A stretch of 6,361 bases of DNA from Oscillospiraceae bacterium (GCA_020025275.1 JAHHSI010000042.1:1-6361), one strand, 5' to 3'. Positions 1 through 6,131 are shown, numbered from the stretch's first letter. Made by a program: numbers and translations. The notes: a model not told the origin generated them from the letters alone.

Positions 1-1433
1 TCGGCGCCATTCCCTACATCCTCAAGCAGGTCAATATGCCCATCTACTGCACCCGGCTCACCGCCGGGCTCATCAAGCTCAAACTGCAGGAGCACGGTCT
101 TGTCAACTCGACCAAACTGGTGACCGTAGAGGCCGGGCAGACCATCAAGGCCGGTAAATTCCAAGTGGAGTTCATCCACGTCAACCACTCCATCGCCGAC
201 TCCGTGGCATTTGCCATCCACACCCGGATGGGCACCGTGGTCCACACCGGCGACTTCAAGATCGACTCCACCCCCATTGACGGCGAGGTCATCGACCTGG
301 CCCGTCTGGGTGAGCTGGGGAAAAAGGGTGTGCTGGCCCTGCTGGCCGACTCCACCAACGTGGAGCGCCCCGGCTATACTCTCAGCGAGAGCGCCGTAGG
401 ACAGACCTTCAAGCGCCAGTTTACCAACTGTGACAAGCGCATCATCGTCACCACCTTTGCCAGCAATGTCCACCGCATCCAGCAGGTGCTGGACGCTGCG
501 GCGGCCTGCGGGCGGAAGGTGGCCGTCACCGGACGGAGCATGGAAAACATTTTGAAGGTATCCACCGAGCTGGGCTATACCAAGGTGCCCAAGGGGACAC
601 TGATGGAGATCAACCGCATCAAAAATCTCCCCCCCGCCCAGCAGGTCATTGTGACCACCGGCTCTCAGGGCGAGGAAATGAGCGCTCTGTACCGCATGGC
701 CTTCTCTACCCATAAGCAGATCGACGTGGGCCCCACGGATAAGGTCATCATTTCCGCCAGCGCCATCCCCGGCAACGAGGTGACGGTGGGCCGTGTGATC
801 AACGAACTCTTCCGCAAGGGGGTGGACGTGGTCTACGACAAGGCGGATATGCTCCACGTCTCCGGCCACGCCTGTCAGGAGGAGCTGAAGATCATTCACG
901 CTCTGGTGCGTCCCCGCTTCTTCATCCCGCTCCACGGTGAACAGCGGATGCTGCAGATCCACAAGAAGCTGGCCATGCAGATGGGTATGAAGCCCAATCA
1001 CGTCGTGGTGGCTGAAAACGGCGGCGTCATCGAGCTGACCACCAAGCACATCAAGTGTGAGGCCTCCGTGCCCTCCGGCGAGGTGTTTGTGGACGGCAGC
1101 GGTGTCGGCGACGTGGGCAGCGTGGTTCTGAACGACCGCCGTCTGCTGGCCGCCGACGGCATGGTGGTGGTGGTGCTCCCCATCTCCTCGCACGACCATC
1201 ATCTCCTCTCCGATCCGGAGATCATCACCCGTGGCTTCGTCTATGTCAAGGAGTCCGAGGATCTCCTGAAGGAGCTGCGCTCCATCGCCTACAAGACGGT
1301 GGAGGCAATGAGTGCCCGCAAGCGCCGGGAGGATGGCGAGATTTGCCGTGCGGTGCGCTCCGCCATCAGCAGCTACCTCTATAAGAGTACCAAGCGCAGC
1401 CCCATGATCATCCCCATGGTCACAAAGCTGTAA
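1..1433 (+). CDS. rnj: Ribonuclease J, 5'-truncated by the window edge
   Basis: RNase J is a metal-dependent endo- and 5'-3' exoribonuclease that drives mRNA decay and rRNA processing in Firmicutes. The frame is open from base 3 (reading GAIPYILKQVN) through an internal ATG at 36 to a TAA at 1431-1433, giving about 476 residues. Full-length RNase J is about 550 residues, so roughly 80 N-terminal residues, including the HxHxDH motif, lie outside the window. The Met at 36 is internal and not the start. Visible family marks are VNHSIADS (metal-ligand His at 186-188), HTGDFK (Asp at 252-254), ADSTN, the beta-CASP part, SGHACQEEL, and PLHGEQ (His at 933-935). The C-terminal domain has VDGSGVGDVG, ITRGFVYVKE and the typical end TKRSPMIIP. 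No damage is seen. The gene ends at a strong terminator 13 bases after the stop. Which paralogue (J1 or J2) cannot be told from this piece. Confidence 0.96.
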   Translation, partial: GAIPYILKQVNMPIYCTRLTAGLIKLKLQEHGLVNSTKLVTVEAGQTIKAGKFQVEFIHVNHSIADSVAFAIHTRMGTVVHTGDFKIDSTPIDGEVIDLARLGELGKKGVLALLADSTNVERPGYTLSESAVGQTFKRQFTNCDKRIIVTTFASNVHRIQQVLDAAAACGRKVAVTGRSMENILKVSTELGYTKVPKGTLMEINRIKNLPPAQQVIVTTGSQGEEMSALYRMAFSTHKQIDVGPTDKVIISASAIPGNEVTVGRVINELFRKGVDVVYDKADMLHVSGHACQEELKIIHALVRPRFFIPLHGEQRMLQIHKKLAMQMGMKPNHVVVAENGGVIELTTKHIKCEASVPSGEVFVDGSGVGDVGSVVLNDRRLLAADGMVVVVLPISSHDHHLLSDPEIITRGFVYVKESEDLLKELRSIAYKTVEAMSARKRREDGEICRAVRSAISSYLYKSTKRSPMIIPMVTKL

Positions 1434-1446
1434 CCATCTCGTGAAG

Positions 1447-1484
1447 AAAACAAGCCCTGAACCGGAAGTTCAGGGCTTGTTTTT
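1447..1484 (+). terminator. Rho-independent terminator of the RNase J gene
   Basis: Perfect inverted repeat with arms 1447-1462 and 1468-1483, a 5-base loop (CGGAA), a GC-rich core (AAGCCCTGAAC with its complement) and a run of five T at 1480-1484. It begins 13 bases after the RNase J stop. Its 3' arm also seems to supply the -35 box of the next gene's promoter. Confidence 0.93.
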
Positions 1485-1505
1485 GTACTCTTTTCCCGGT
1501 ATAAT
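1477..1505 (+). promoter_or_regulatory. Sigma-A-type promoter of the small membrane protein gene
   Basis: TTGTTT at 1477-1482, a 17-base spacer, then a perfect TATAAT at 1500-1505. The expected transcript start is near 1512, leaving a leader of about 38 bases before the ATG at 1550. The -35 box falls inside the 3' arm of the RNase J terminator. The -10 is exact and the spacing ideal; the -35 matches consensus at four of six positions (T, T, G, and not the last A). Confidence 0.7.
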
Positions 1506-1549
1506 GAACCAACTCTACCTCTATCGGACCAACGAAAGGAGTGTTTCCT

Positions 1550-1807
1550 ATGTCCCGTCTCACCTTTTCCCGGCAAGTGCTCTTATGCGTGATCGTGGCG
1601 GCGGTCAATTTTGCCGCGGCGCAGATTACCCATCAGGGTGTTTTCCACAACATCAGCTGGATCGTTTACGGCACCTTGTTCCTCGTCCACCCCGTCTGGC
1701 CGCAGTGTGTGGACTGGCAGGATCACAAAAAATTACGCACCGGCATCCGAATCGGCGCCGCTTTGTGCCTATTGATTGGTCTTATCACCCGCTTCGGCGT
1801 ATTGTGA
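1550..1807 (+). CDS. Small hydrophobic membrane protein of unknown function (85 aa)
   Basis: I do not recognise this protein. Start at ATG 1550 is set by AAAGGAG at 1535-1541, eight bases upstream; an in-frame GTG at 1541 lies inside that site and is rejected. The 85 residues hold three hydrophobic stretches, at about 9-25, 36-51 and 66-84. Between the second and third is a charged loop (DWQDHKKLRTG), and two of the segments carry single Cys residues. This suggests a small two- or three-pass integral membrane protein with the loop probably cytoplasmic. The first segment could be read as a signal peptide, but the lack of a soluble domain after it argues for an anchor. The gene has its own promoter and terminator and stands alone between RNase J and the convergent SPFH operon. 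That placement, the good ribosome site and unbroken frame make it very likely a real gene. Confidence 0.82.
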   Translation: MSRLTFSRQVLLCVIVAAVNFAAAQITHQGVFHNISWIVYGTLFLVHPVWPQCVDWQDHKKLRTGIRIGAALCLLIGLITRFGVL

Positions 1808-1810
1808 ACA

Positions 1811-1852
1811 TAAAAACGAGGAGCGTATCCGATGATACGCTCCTCGTTTTTA
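1811..1852. terminator. Bidirectional terminator between convergent genes
   Basis: A perfect 19-bp inverted repeat, arms 1811-1829 and 1834-1852, with a 4-base loop (CGAT). The core is CGAGGAGCGTATC with its complement, bordered by AAAAA at 1812-1816 and TTTTT at 1847-1851, so a U-run follows the hairpin on either strand. It starts four bases after the stop of the small membrane protein gene and 29 bases beyond the stop of the SPFH gene read on the minus strand, so it can end both units. Confidence 0.94.
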
Positions 1853-1880
1853 TGGTTGGATTCAGCCCGTGCCAAACAAG

Positions 1881-2792
1881 TTACTCGGCGGCCTTGTCGT
1901 CCTCAAACATGGTCTTGACAGAGGTGGCCAGTCCCGCCAGCGATTGGATCTCGCTGGGAACGATGATCTTGGTGGCCTTGCCGTCGGCGGCCTTCTGGAA
2001 GGCCTCCAGTGCCTTGAGCTTGATGACCTGATCGTTGGGGGCGGACTCGTTGAGCATCTTCATGGCATCTGCCAGTGCCTGCTGCACCTTCAGGATGGAG
2101 GCCGCTTCGGCCTCGGCCGCCATGATCTTCGCCTGCTTGGCCGCATCGGCACGCAGGATGGTGGACTGCTGCTCGCCCTCGGCCACCAGGATCTGGCTGG
2201 CCTTCTGGCCCTCTGCCTGCAGGATGGATTCACGGCGCTCACGCTCCGCCTTCATCTGCTTTTCCATGGCGTTCTGGATCTCACGGGGCGGCAGGATGTT
2301 CTTCAGCTCCACACGGTTGACCTTGATCCCCCAGGGATCGGTGGCCTCGTCGAGGATGGAGCGCATCTTGGCATTGATGATGTCACGGCTGGTGAGGCTC
2401 TGATCCAGATCCAGTGCGCCGATGATGTTGCGCAGCGTGGTGGCGGTCAGATTCTCAATGGCGTTCATAGGGTATTCCACGCCGTAGGTATACAGCTTGG
2501 GGTCGGTGATCTGGAAGTAGATCACCGTGTCGATCTGCATGGTGACGTTATCCTTGGTGATGACCGGCTGGGGATCAAAATCAGCTACCTGCTCTTTCAG
2601 GGAGATCTTCTTGACCACCCGGTCAACGAACGGCATTTTCACATGGATGCCCACGCCCATTACGGCGTGGAAGGCACCCAGCCGCTCCACCACATAGGCC
2701 TTGGACTGCTGCACCACATAAATGTTGCGCACAATAACAATCAGACCGAAAACGACAATCACTGCAAGCGCAATAAATCCGGGTCCTGGCAT
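1881..2792 (-). CDS. SPFH/stomatin-type membrane protein (QmcA-like)
   Basis: Encodes a 303-residue member of the SPFH (stomatin, prohibitin, flotillin, HflK/C) family, which form oligomeric scaffolds in the membrane and organise microdomains or membrane proteases. The order is a short N-terminal hydrophobic anchor (about 5-22), the SPFH domain (about 24-180), an Ala/Glu-rich coiled coil (about 172-247) and a C-terminal part with KATKIIVPSEIQSLAG (272-287). Typical marks are VVERLGAF (34-41), YFQITDP (92-98), LRNIIGALDLDQSLTSRD (120-137) and ILPPREIQNAM (166-176). Length fits the QmcA/stomatin group and not the longer flotillins. Start ATG 2792 is preceded by AAGGAGG eight bases away. It follows the HTH-NfeD gene with only 22 bases between, so the two should be one operon; NfeD and SPFH proteins are well known as paired partners. 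The family is certain, but the exact cellular role is not. Confidence 0.95.
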   Translation of the reverse strand: MPGPGFIALAVIVVFGLIVIVRNIYVVQQSKAYVVERLGAFHAVMGVGIHVKMPFVDRVVKKISLKEQVADFDPQPVITKDNVTMQIDTVIYFQITDPKLYTYGVEYPMNAIENLTATTLRNIIGALDLDQSLTSRDIINAKMRSILDEATDPWGIKVNRVELKNILPPREIQNAMEKQMKAERERRESILQAEGQKASQILVAEGEQQSTILRADAAKQAKIMAAEAEAASILKVQQALADAMKMLNESAPNDQVIKLKALEAFQKAADGKATKIIVPSEIQSLAGLATSVKTMFEDDKAAE

Positions 2793-2814
2793 AATCTTAT
2801 CCTCCTTCTACTCT

Positions 2815-3636
2815 TTACACATTCTCCTGGTTCTCTTCTTTGACTTCTTCTACATAAAGCCGTACACCTTCCATGCGGACCACCCGCACCAGTGTATCCG
2901 GCTCAATGACTTCCTCTGCCGCGCTGCGGGCCGTCCATGTCTTTCCGTCCACGTACACGGCGCCGGTGGGCTCGGCATTGTTGATGGTCTCCGTCACACG
3001 GGCCACTGCCCCCAGCACCCGATCGGCATTGGTGGCGGTAGCGGTTTTATTGACGTACTTCTCCACCAGCGGCCGTGCCAGCAGCAGGCAGCCGATGGAC
3101 ACCACGAAAAATACCGTCAGCTGCAGCCAGATGGGCCCGCCGCACATGGTCACGATCAGACCCCCCAGGGCACCTGCCACAAACCAAATCGATGTAAGTC
3201 CCACGGTGATGGCCTCCAAAACACCGAAGATCACCATCGCCGCAATCCAAATGACCTGATACATATCTGCGTCTCCTCCCTTCAGAATGATGCCGATCAG
3301 TCCGGCCATCACCAGTGCCGCAATGACGATCACCCAAAAAAGTTTTCGATGACCGGCAGCCGCCTTGGCCGGCAAACGGTCCGCTCCGCCCTCTTCGCCG
3401 TCGGAAAAGCCTGTCAGCTGTCCGTTTTCCGGCAGCGGCACTTCTTCAGAAAAGAGCTGATTCGGCGTAATGCCATAGCGATTACAGATATAGAAAATTT
3501 TCTCCAGTTCCGGATAGCCGCGGCCCGACTCCCACTTGGAGACCGCCTGCCGTGAAACCTGCAGCTGTTCGGCAAACTGCTCTTGTGTCAGATGGTGCAA
3601 CCGCCGCACTCTCTGCAATTGTTTTCCCACAGACAT
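2815..3636 (-). CDS. XRE-family HTH regulator fused in frame to a membrane NfeD protein
   Basis: One unbroken frame of 273 residues. Start ATG 3636 is chosen because GGGAGG lies seven bases upstream; an in-frame ATG at 3669 lacks this. Residues about 5-62 form a Cro/C1-type helix-turn-helix (LTQEQFAEQLQVSRQAVSKW, then ESGRGYPELEKI and a GITPNQLF end). A polar linker (63-98) follows, then a hydrophobic helix (99-118). From residue 125 (MYQVIW) the protein is a full short NfeD: about three membrane segments (126-145, 150-167, 168-188) and a C-terminal OB-fold-like domain (205-265) with the family pattern DRVLGAVARV, VYVDGKTWTARS and VRVVRMEGVRLYVEEV. NfeD proteins partner SPFH proteins, as encoded next door. 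Four membrane helices would put the HTH and OB domains on the same, cytoplasmic side (inference). The join looks like two genes merged by loss of a stop, since an internal ribosome site and ATG remain at residue 125. Its DNA target and effector are unknown. Confidence 0.9.
   Translation of the reverse strand: MSVGKQLQRVRRLHHLTQEQFAEQLQVSRQAVSKWESGRGYPELEKIFYICNRYGITPNQLFSEEVPLPENGQLTGFSDGEEGGADRLPAKAAAGHRKLFWVIVIAALVMAGLIGIILKGGDADMYQVIWIAAMVIFGVLEAITVGLTSIWFVAGALGGLIVTMCGGPIWLQLTVFFVVSIGCLLLARPLVEKYVNKTATATNADRVLGAVARVTETINNAEPTGAVYVDGKTWTARSAAEEVIEPDTLVRVVRMEGVRLYVEEVKEENQENV
3262..3283 (-). promoter_or_regulatory. Internal Shine-Dalgarno and ATG for a possible free NfeD
   Basis: Read on the minus strand, AAGGGAGGAG (3282-3273) is followed after eight bases by ATG at 3264-3262, in frame with the HTH-NfeD gene. 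Starting here would give a 149-residue protein ending at 2815, a normal size for the short NfeD class. The site lies exactly at the junction between the regulator's membrane helix and the NfeD part; the Lys-Gly-Gly of the junction is what this sequence encodes. Use of the start is inferred. Confidence 0.6.
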
Positions 3637-3704
3637 GACCGCACCTCCCATTCCTGCTGCGCTCAGCATAGCCGTCTCTGTGCAAAAACGCCACCAACCT
3701 GCAT

Positions 3705-3728
3705 TTGCGTGGATCTTTTTCCACGCAA
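3705..3728. repeat. 9-6-9 perfect inverted repeat, candidate operator of the HTH-NfeD gene
   Basis: Arms TTGCGTGGA (3705-3713) and TCCACGCAA (3720-3728) are exact complements around six bases (TCTTTT). It lies 69-92 bases upstream of the HTH-NfeD start codon, in or beside its likely promoter, which suits an operator bound by a dimeric XRE-type protein. It has no U-run on either side adequate for a terminator. Binding by this regulator is inference. Confidence 0.6.
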
Positions 3729-3756
3729 CTATAAGTTGTCAAGATGTTTTTCTCGA
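3713..3756 (-). promoter_or_regulatory. Promoter region of the HTH-NfeD/SPFH operon (two possible readings)
   Basis: Minus strand. One reading has an exact TTGACA at 3742-3737, an 18-base spacer and a weak AAAGAT at 3718-3713. The other has TCGAGA at 3756-3751, a 17-base spacer and a good TATAGT at 3733-3728. Both match consensus at nine of twelve positions, so I cannot choose between them. In the first the inverted repeat at 3705-3728 covers the -10; in the second it covers the transcript start. The leader would be about 70-85 bases. Confidence 0.45.
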
Positions 3757-3763
3757 TTATACT
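3736..3763 (+). promoter_or_regulatory. Possible upstream promoter towards the rRNA methyltransferase gene
   Basis: TTGTCA at 3736-3741, a 16-base spacer and TATACT at 3758-3763, each one base from consensus. It would give a leader of about 150 bases. It overlaps the divergent promoter candidates on the other strand, so the two directions may compete for polymerase. Confidence 0.45.
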
Positions 3764-3856
3764 ATAGTTTCCCCCGCCACGCCAGTCCTTTTTCCCGGTG
3801 CTTTCCTCTTTTTGTGTTAAGTTTCCGTTAAGAGGTAAATTTCTCTTCCCCCTTTC

Positions 3857-3885
3857 TTGCACTTTTTGCCGCAGTCATATATGAT
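3857..3885 (+). promoter_or_regulatory. Main sigma-A-type promoter of the methyltransferase/lipid kinase operon
   Basis: TTGCAC at 3857-3862, a 17-base spacer and TATGAT at 3880-3885. The transcript would begin near 3892 and leave a leader of about 30 bases to ATG 3924, where GAGGA at 3910-3914 serves as the ribosome site. Spacing and position are both typical. Confidence 0.72.
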
Positions 3886-3923
3886 AAGAACGTGACAAGA
3901 AAAGGAAATGAGGAACCATACGT

Positions 3924-5039
3924 ATGGCAAAATATTTGATCCCCTGTCTTTTGGGGTTGGAAAAGCTGGTGGGCGACGAGGTCAAGCGGCTGGGTCTGCA
4001 GGATGTGCAGGTGCAAAACGGGCGCATCCTCTGCCGCGGTACGCAGGCCGATGCCGCCCGGCTGAATATCAATCTGCGCTGCGGCGCCCGCGTGCTGCTG
4101 GTGCTGGGGGAATTCCCCGCCCGCAGCTTTGAAGAGCTGTTTCAGGGCACCCGTGCCATTGCCTGGGAGGACTATCTCCCGGCCGACGCCGCCTTCCCCG
4201 TGAAGGGCTACTCCATCTCTTCGCAGCTCCATGCGGTCAGTGCCTGCCAATCCATCATTAAAAAGGCCATGGTGGAGCGCATGAAGGCCCACTATCATCT
4301 GGAGCAGTTCCCCGAAAGCGGCACCAAGTATCAGGTGCGTTTCTCCCTTTTCAAGGACGAGGCCGCCATCTGTCTGGATACCAGCGGCGAGGGGCTGTAC
4401 AAGCGTGGCTACCGTGCTGTGGGCGTTGAAGCCCCTCTGCGGGAGACGCTGGCTGCCGCCATGGTGATCCTCTCCCGCTACCGGGGCCGGGACCCCTTCT
4501 GTGATCCGTTCTGCGGCTCCGGCACCATTCCCATTGAGGCGGCCCTCATCGCCAAGAACCGGGCGCCCGGTCTGGACCGCAGCTTTGAGGCACAGCGCTG
4601 GGGCTTCCTGCCCTCCCGGATTTGGATGGACGCCGCCGATGAGGCCATGGACAAGGAGTTCCACGGCACCTATGACATCTGGGGCGGCGATGTGAACCCC
4701 AAGGCCGTGGCCATTGCCCGGGAAAATGCCCGCAAGGCCGGCGTGGATGACGTGGTTCGCTTCGACGTGGCCGATATGCACGACTTCCGCCGCCAGAGCG
4801 AGTACGGCCAGCTGGTGACCAATCCCCCCTACGGGGAGCGTCTGCTGGAAAAATCCGAGGCCGAGCAGCTCTATCGGGATCTGGGGCACGTTTGGCGGCA
4901 GCTGCCCCCCAAGTGGCGCACACTGGTTCTGAGCAGCCACACGGAATTCGAACGCACCTTCGGCCGCCCGGCTGACCGCAAGCGGAAGCTCTATAACGGT
5001 ATGATCAAGTGCGATCTCTTTATGTACGGGAACGTGTAA
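3924..5039 (+). CDS. THUMP-domain class I SAM-dependent rRNA methyltransferase (YpsC/RlmL-type)
   Basis: A 371-residue protein of the family that in E. coli (RlmL part) makes N2-methylguanine in 23S rRNA; B. subtilis YpsC has the same layout and similar length. An N-terminal ferredoxin-like and THUMP RNA-binding region covers about 1-160 (AIAWEDYLPADAAFPVKG is typical). The Rossmann methyltransferase part follows: motif I DPFCGSGT at 194-201 binds S-adenosylmethionine, GGDVNPKAV near 254-262 supplies the acidic ribose-binding residue, and motif IV NPPYGERL at 300-307 is the catalytic loop for exocyclic amine methylation. Unlike E. coli RlmKL there is no second methyltransferase domain. The start ATG has GAGGA nine bases upstream. 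The lipid kinase follows after 45 bases with no terminator between, so co-transcription is likely. The family is sure; the exact rRNA position modified in this organism is inferred. Confidence 0.94.
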   Translation: MAKYLIPCLLGLEKLVGDEVKRLGLQDVQVQNGRILCRGTQADAARLNINLRCGARVLLVLGEFPARSFEELFQGTRAIAWEDYLPADAAFPVKGYSISSQLHAVSACQSIIKKAMVERMKAHYHLEQFPESGTKYQVRFSLFKDEAAICLDTSGEGLYKRGYRAVGVEAPLRETLAAAMVILSRYRGRDPFCDPFCGSGTIPIEAALIAKNRAPGLDRSFEAQRWGFLPSRIWMDAADEAMDKEFHGTYDIWGGDVNPKAVAIARENARKAGVDDVVRFDVADMHDFRRQSEYGQLVTNPPYGERLLEKSEAEQLYRDLGHVWRQLPPKWRTLVLSSHTEFERTFGRPADRKRKLYNGMIKCDLFMYGNV

Positions 5040-5084
5040 GCGTCCCATCAAAACTACGACCTTCTGAAAAATAGGAGGATGACC

Positions 5085-6014
5085 ATGAAACATATTTTCA
5101 TCATCAACCCCACCGCCGGCAAATCCGACAGCCGCCAGCGTATCTACGATATGGCCGATCAGCTGCGGGAGAAGCACGATCTCGACGTGCAGTGCATCCT
5201 CACCAAGCGGCAGGGGCACGCCATCGAGCTGACACGTCAGCTGTGCCAGAGCGGCGAAGCGCTGCGGTTTTATGCCTGCGGCGGAGACGGCACCATCAAC
5301 GAGGTTGCCAACGGCATCATCGGCTTTGAAAACGCCGCCATGACCTGCATCCCTGTGGGCACCGGCAATGACTTCCTGCGCAATTTCGGCGAGGACGCCG
5401 TCAAATTTCAGGACGTGGAGAACCTGTGGAACGGTCCGCAGTTCCCGCTGGACGCCATCGATGTCAACGGCCGCATTGCGCTGACCATTGCCTGCTCCGG
5501 CATCGACGCCCGGGTGGCGGAGGATGTCCACAAATACAGCGAAAGCCCTCTGCTCTCAGGCAAAGGCAGTTATGTTTTCTCTTTGCTGGTCAATTTCCTC
5601 TTCCGTCCGCTGGCCACCCACTGGACCATCGAACTGGACGGCCAGCGCATGGAAAACGACTACATTCTGGTCTCGGCCTGCAACGGCCGCTACTATGGCG
5701 GCGGCTTCATGCCGATGCCGGAGGCCAAGATGGATGACGGCGTGCTGAATACCCTGGTGGTCAAAAAGGTGCATAAACTGGAATTCGCCCGCTTTGTCAA
5801 CAGCTACTCCAAGGGCGATTACCATAAAATGCCCCACGCCGCCACCGCATACACCCCCAAGGTGGTGCGCATCATCTCCGATCGGCCCAACATCATCACC
5901 TGTCTTGACGGCGAAAGCGTCCACAATTCCGAGGTGACCATCCGCCTGTCGGACAAGCACGTCAACTTCTTCGGCCCCGCCGGCTGCAGCTGCAACCGCA
6001 CCGCCCGGGACTAA
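5085..6014 (+). CDS. Diacylglycerol kinase family lipid kinase (DgkB/YegS/BmrU-like)
   Basis: A 309-residue soluble lipid kinase that transfers phosphate from ATP (or similar) to a lipid alcohol such as diacylglycerol at the inner face of the membrane. The start is ATG 5085, six bases after AGGAGG at 5073-5078; the in-frame ATG at 5079 abuts that site and is rejected. The N-terminal catalytic domain shows FIINPTAGK (5-13), the nucleotide-binding GGDGTINEVANG (66-77) and IPVGTGNDFLRNF (89-101). The second, beta-sandwich domain follows, with YYGGGFMPMPEAKMDDG and near the end ITCLDGE. Length and order of motifs match the family. It lies 45 bases after the methyltransferase gene and probably shares its transcript. 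DgkB, which recycles diacylglycerol in Gram-positive bacteria, is one possible role, but YegS/BmrU-type paralogues are common and the substrate cannot be read from sequence. Confidence 0.94.
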   Translation: MKHIFIINPTAGKSDSRQRIYDMADQLREKHDLDVQCILTKRQGHAIELTRQLCQSGEALRFYACGGDGTINEVANGIIGFENAAMTCIPVGTGNDFLRNFGEDAVKFQDVENLWNGPQFPLDAIDVNGRIALTIACSGIDARVAEDVHKYSESPLLSGKGSYVFSLLVNFLFRPLATHWTIELDGQRMENDYILVSACNGRYYGGGFMPMPEAKMDDGVLNTLVVKKVHKLEFARFVNSYSKGDYHKMPHAATAYTPKVVRIISDRPNIITCLDGESVHNSEVTIRLSDKHVNFFGPAGCSCNRTARD

Positions 6015-6062
6015 GGATTTTTACTTTTTTGTGAACTTTTGCATTTTTCTCTCTTTCCCCCC

Positions 6063-6090
6063 TTGCAAAAGAAATTTTGTGTGGTATGAT
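6063..6090 (+). promoter_or_regulatory. Sigma-A-type promoter of groES
   Basis: TTGCAA at 6063-6068, a 16-base spacer and TATGAT at 6085-6090. The transcript should begin near 6097, inside the left arm of the CIRCE operator. This is the usual arrangement for HrcA-repressed groE operons. Confidence 0.83.
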
Positions 6091-6092
6091 TA

Positions 6093-6131
6093 ACAGCGTT
6101 AGCACTCCTAACCTTTGAGTGCTAACGCTGT
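6093..6131 (+). promoter_or_regulatory. CIRCE operator (HrcA site) of groES, with extended arms
   Basis: The core at 6099-6125 is a perfect CIRCE: TTAGCACTC, nine bases, GAGTGCTAA. Pairing continues outward through ACAGCG and CGCTGT, so the perfect inverted repeat has 15-base arms (6093-6107 and 6117-6131). CIRCE is the binding site of the heat-shock repressor HrcA, and here it overlaps the predicted transcript start, so HrcA would block initiation. It also forms a hairpin in the leader RNA. Confidence 0.97.

Noticed and set aside
1441..2031. A 196-codon plus-strand frame from the RNase J terminator onward
   Set aside because: It passes through both hairpin terminators and the out-of-frame small membrane protein gene, so it cannot be a sensible coding sequence.
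1869..2843. A 324-codon open frame on the plus strand opposite the SPFH gene
   Set aside because: Antisense shadow of the SPFH gene, very rich in Leu, Gly, His and Asp, with no family motifs; it would also run through the SPFH-NfeD gene boundary.
2722..3555. A 277-codon plus-strand frame opposite the HTH-NfeD gene
   Set aside because: Antisense to a gene with clear HTH and NfeD domains; no motif or ribosome site supports it.
3637..3669. Longer start (ATG 3669) for the HTH-NfeD protein
   Set aside because: The extra 11 residues are not part of the HTH, and the strong GGGAGG lies just before ATG 3636, not before 3669.
3831..3848. AAGAG...CTCTT inverted repeat as a terminator or operator
   Set aside because: Only five base pairs, AT-rich and lacking a U-run in a suitable place; expected by chance.
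3908..4132. A 74-codon frame starting just before the methyltransferase ATG
   Set aside because: Its ATG overlaps the GAGGA ribosome site of the methyltransferase gene, and its sequence is an off-frame reading of that gene.
3828..5531. A 567-codon open frame on the minus strand across the methyltransferase and lipid kinase genes
   Set aside because: It is antisense to two confidently identified genes. GC-rich third positions keep this antisense frame open; its His/Gly/Val/Leu-rich, repetitive composition resembles no protein family, and it has no convincing ribosome site.
6015..6062. T-rich stretch after the lipid kinase gene as its terminator
   Set aside because: There are several T-runs but no GC-rich hairpin before them, so an intrinsic terminator is not supported here.
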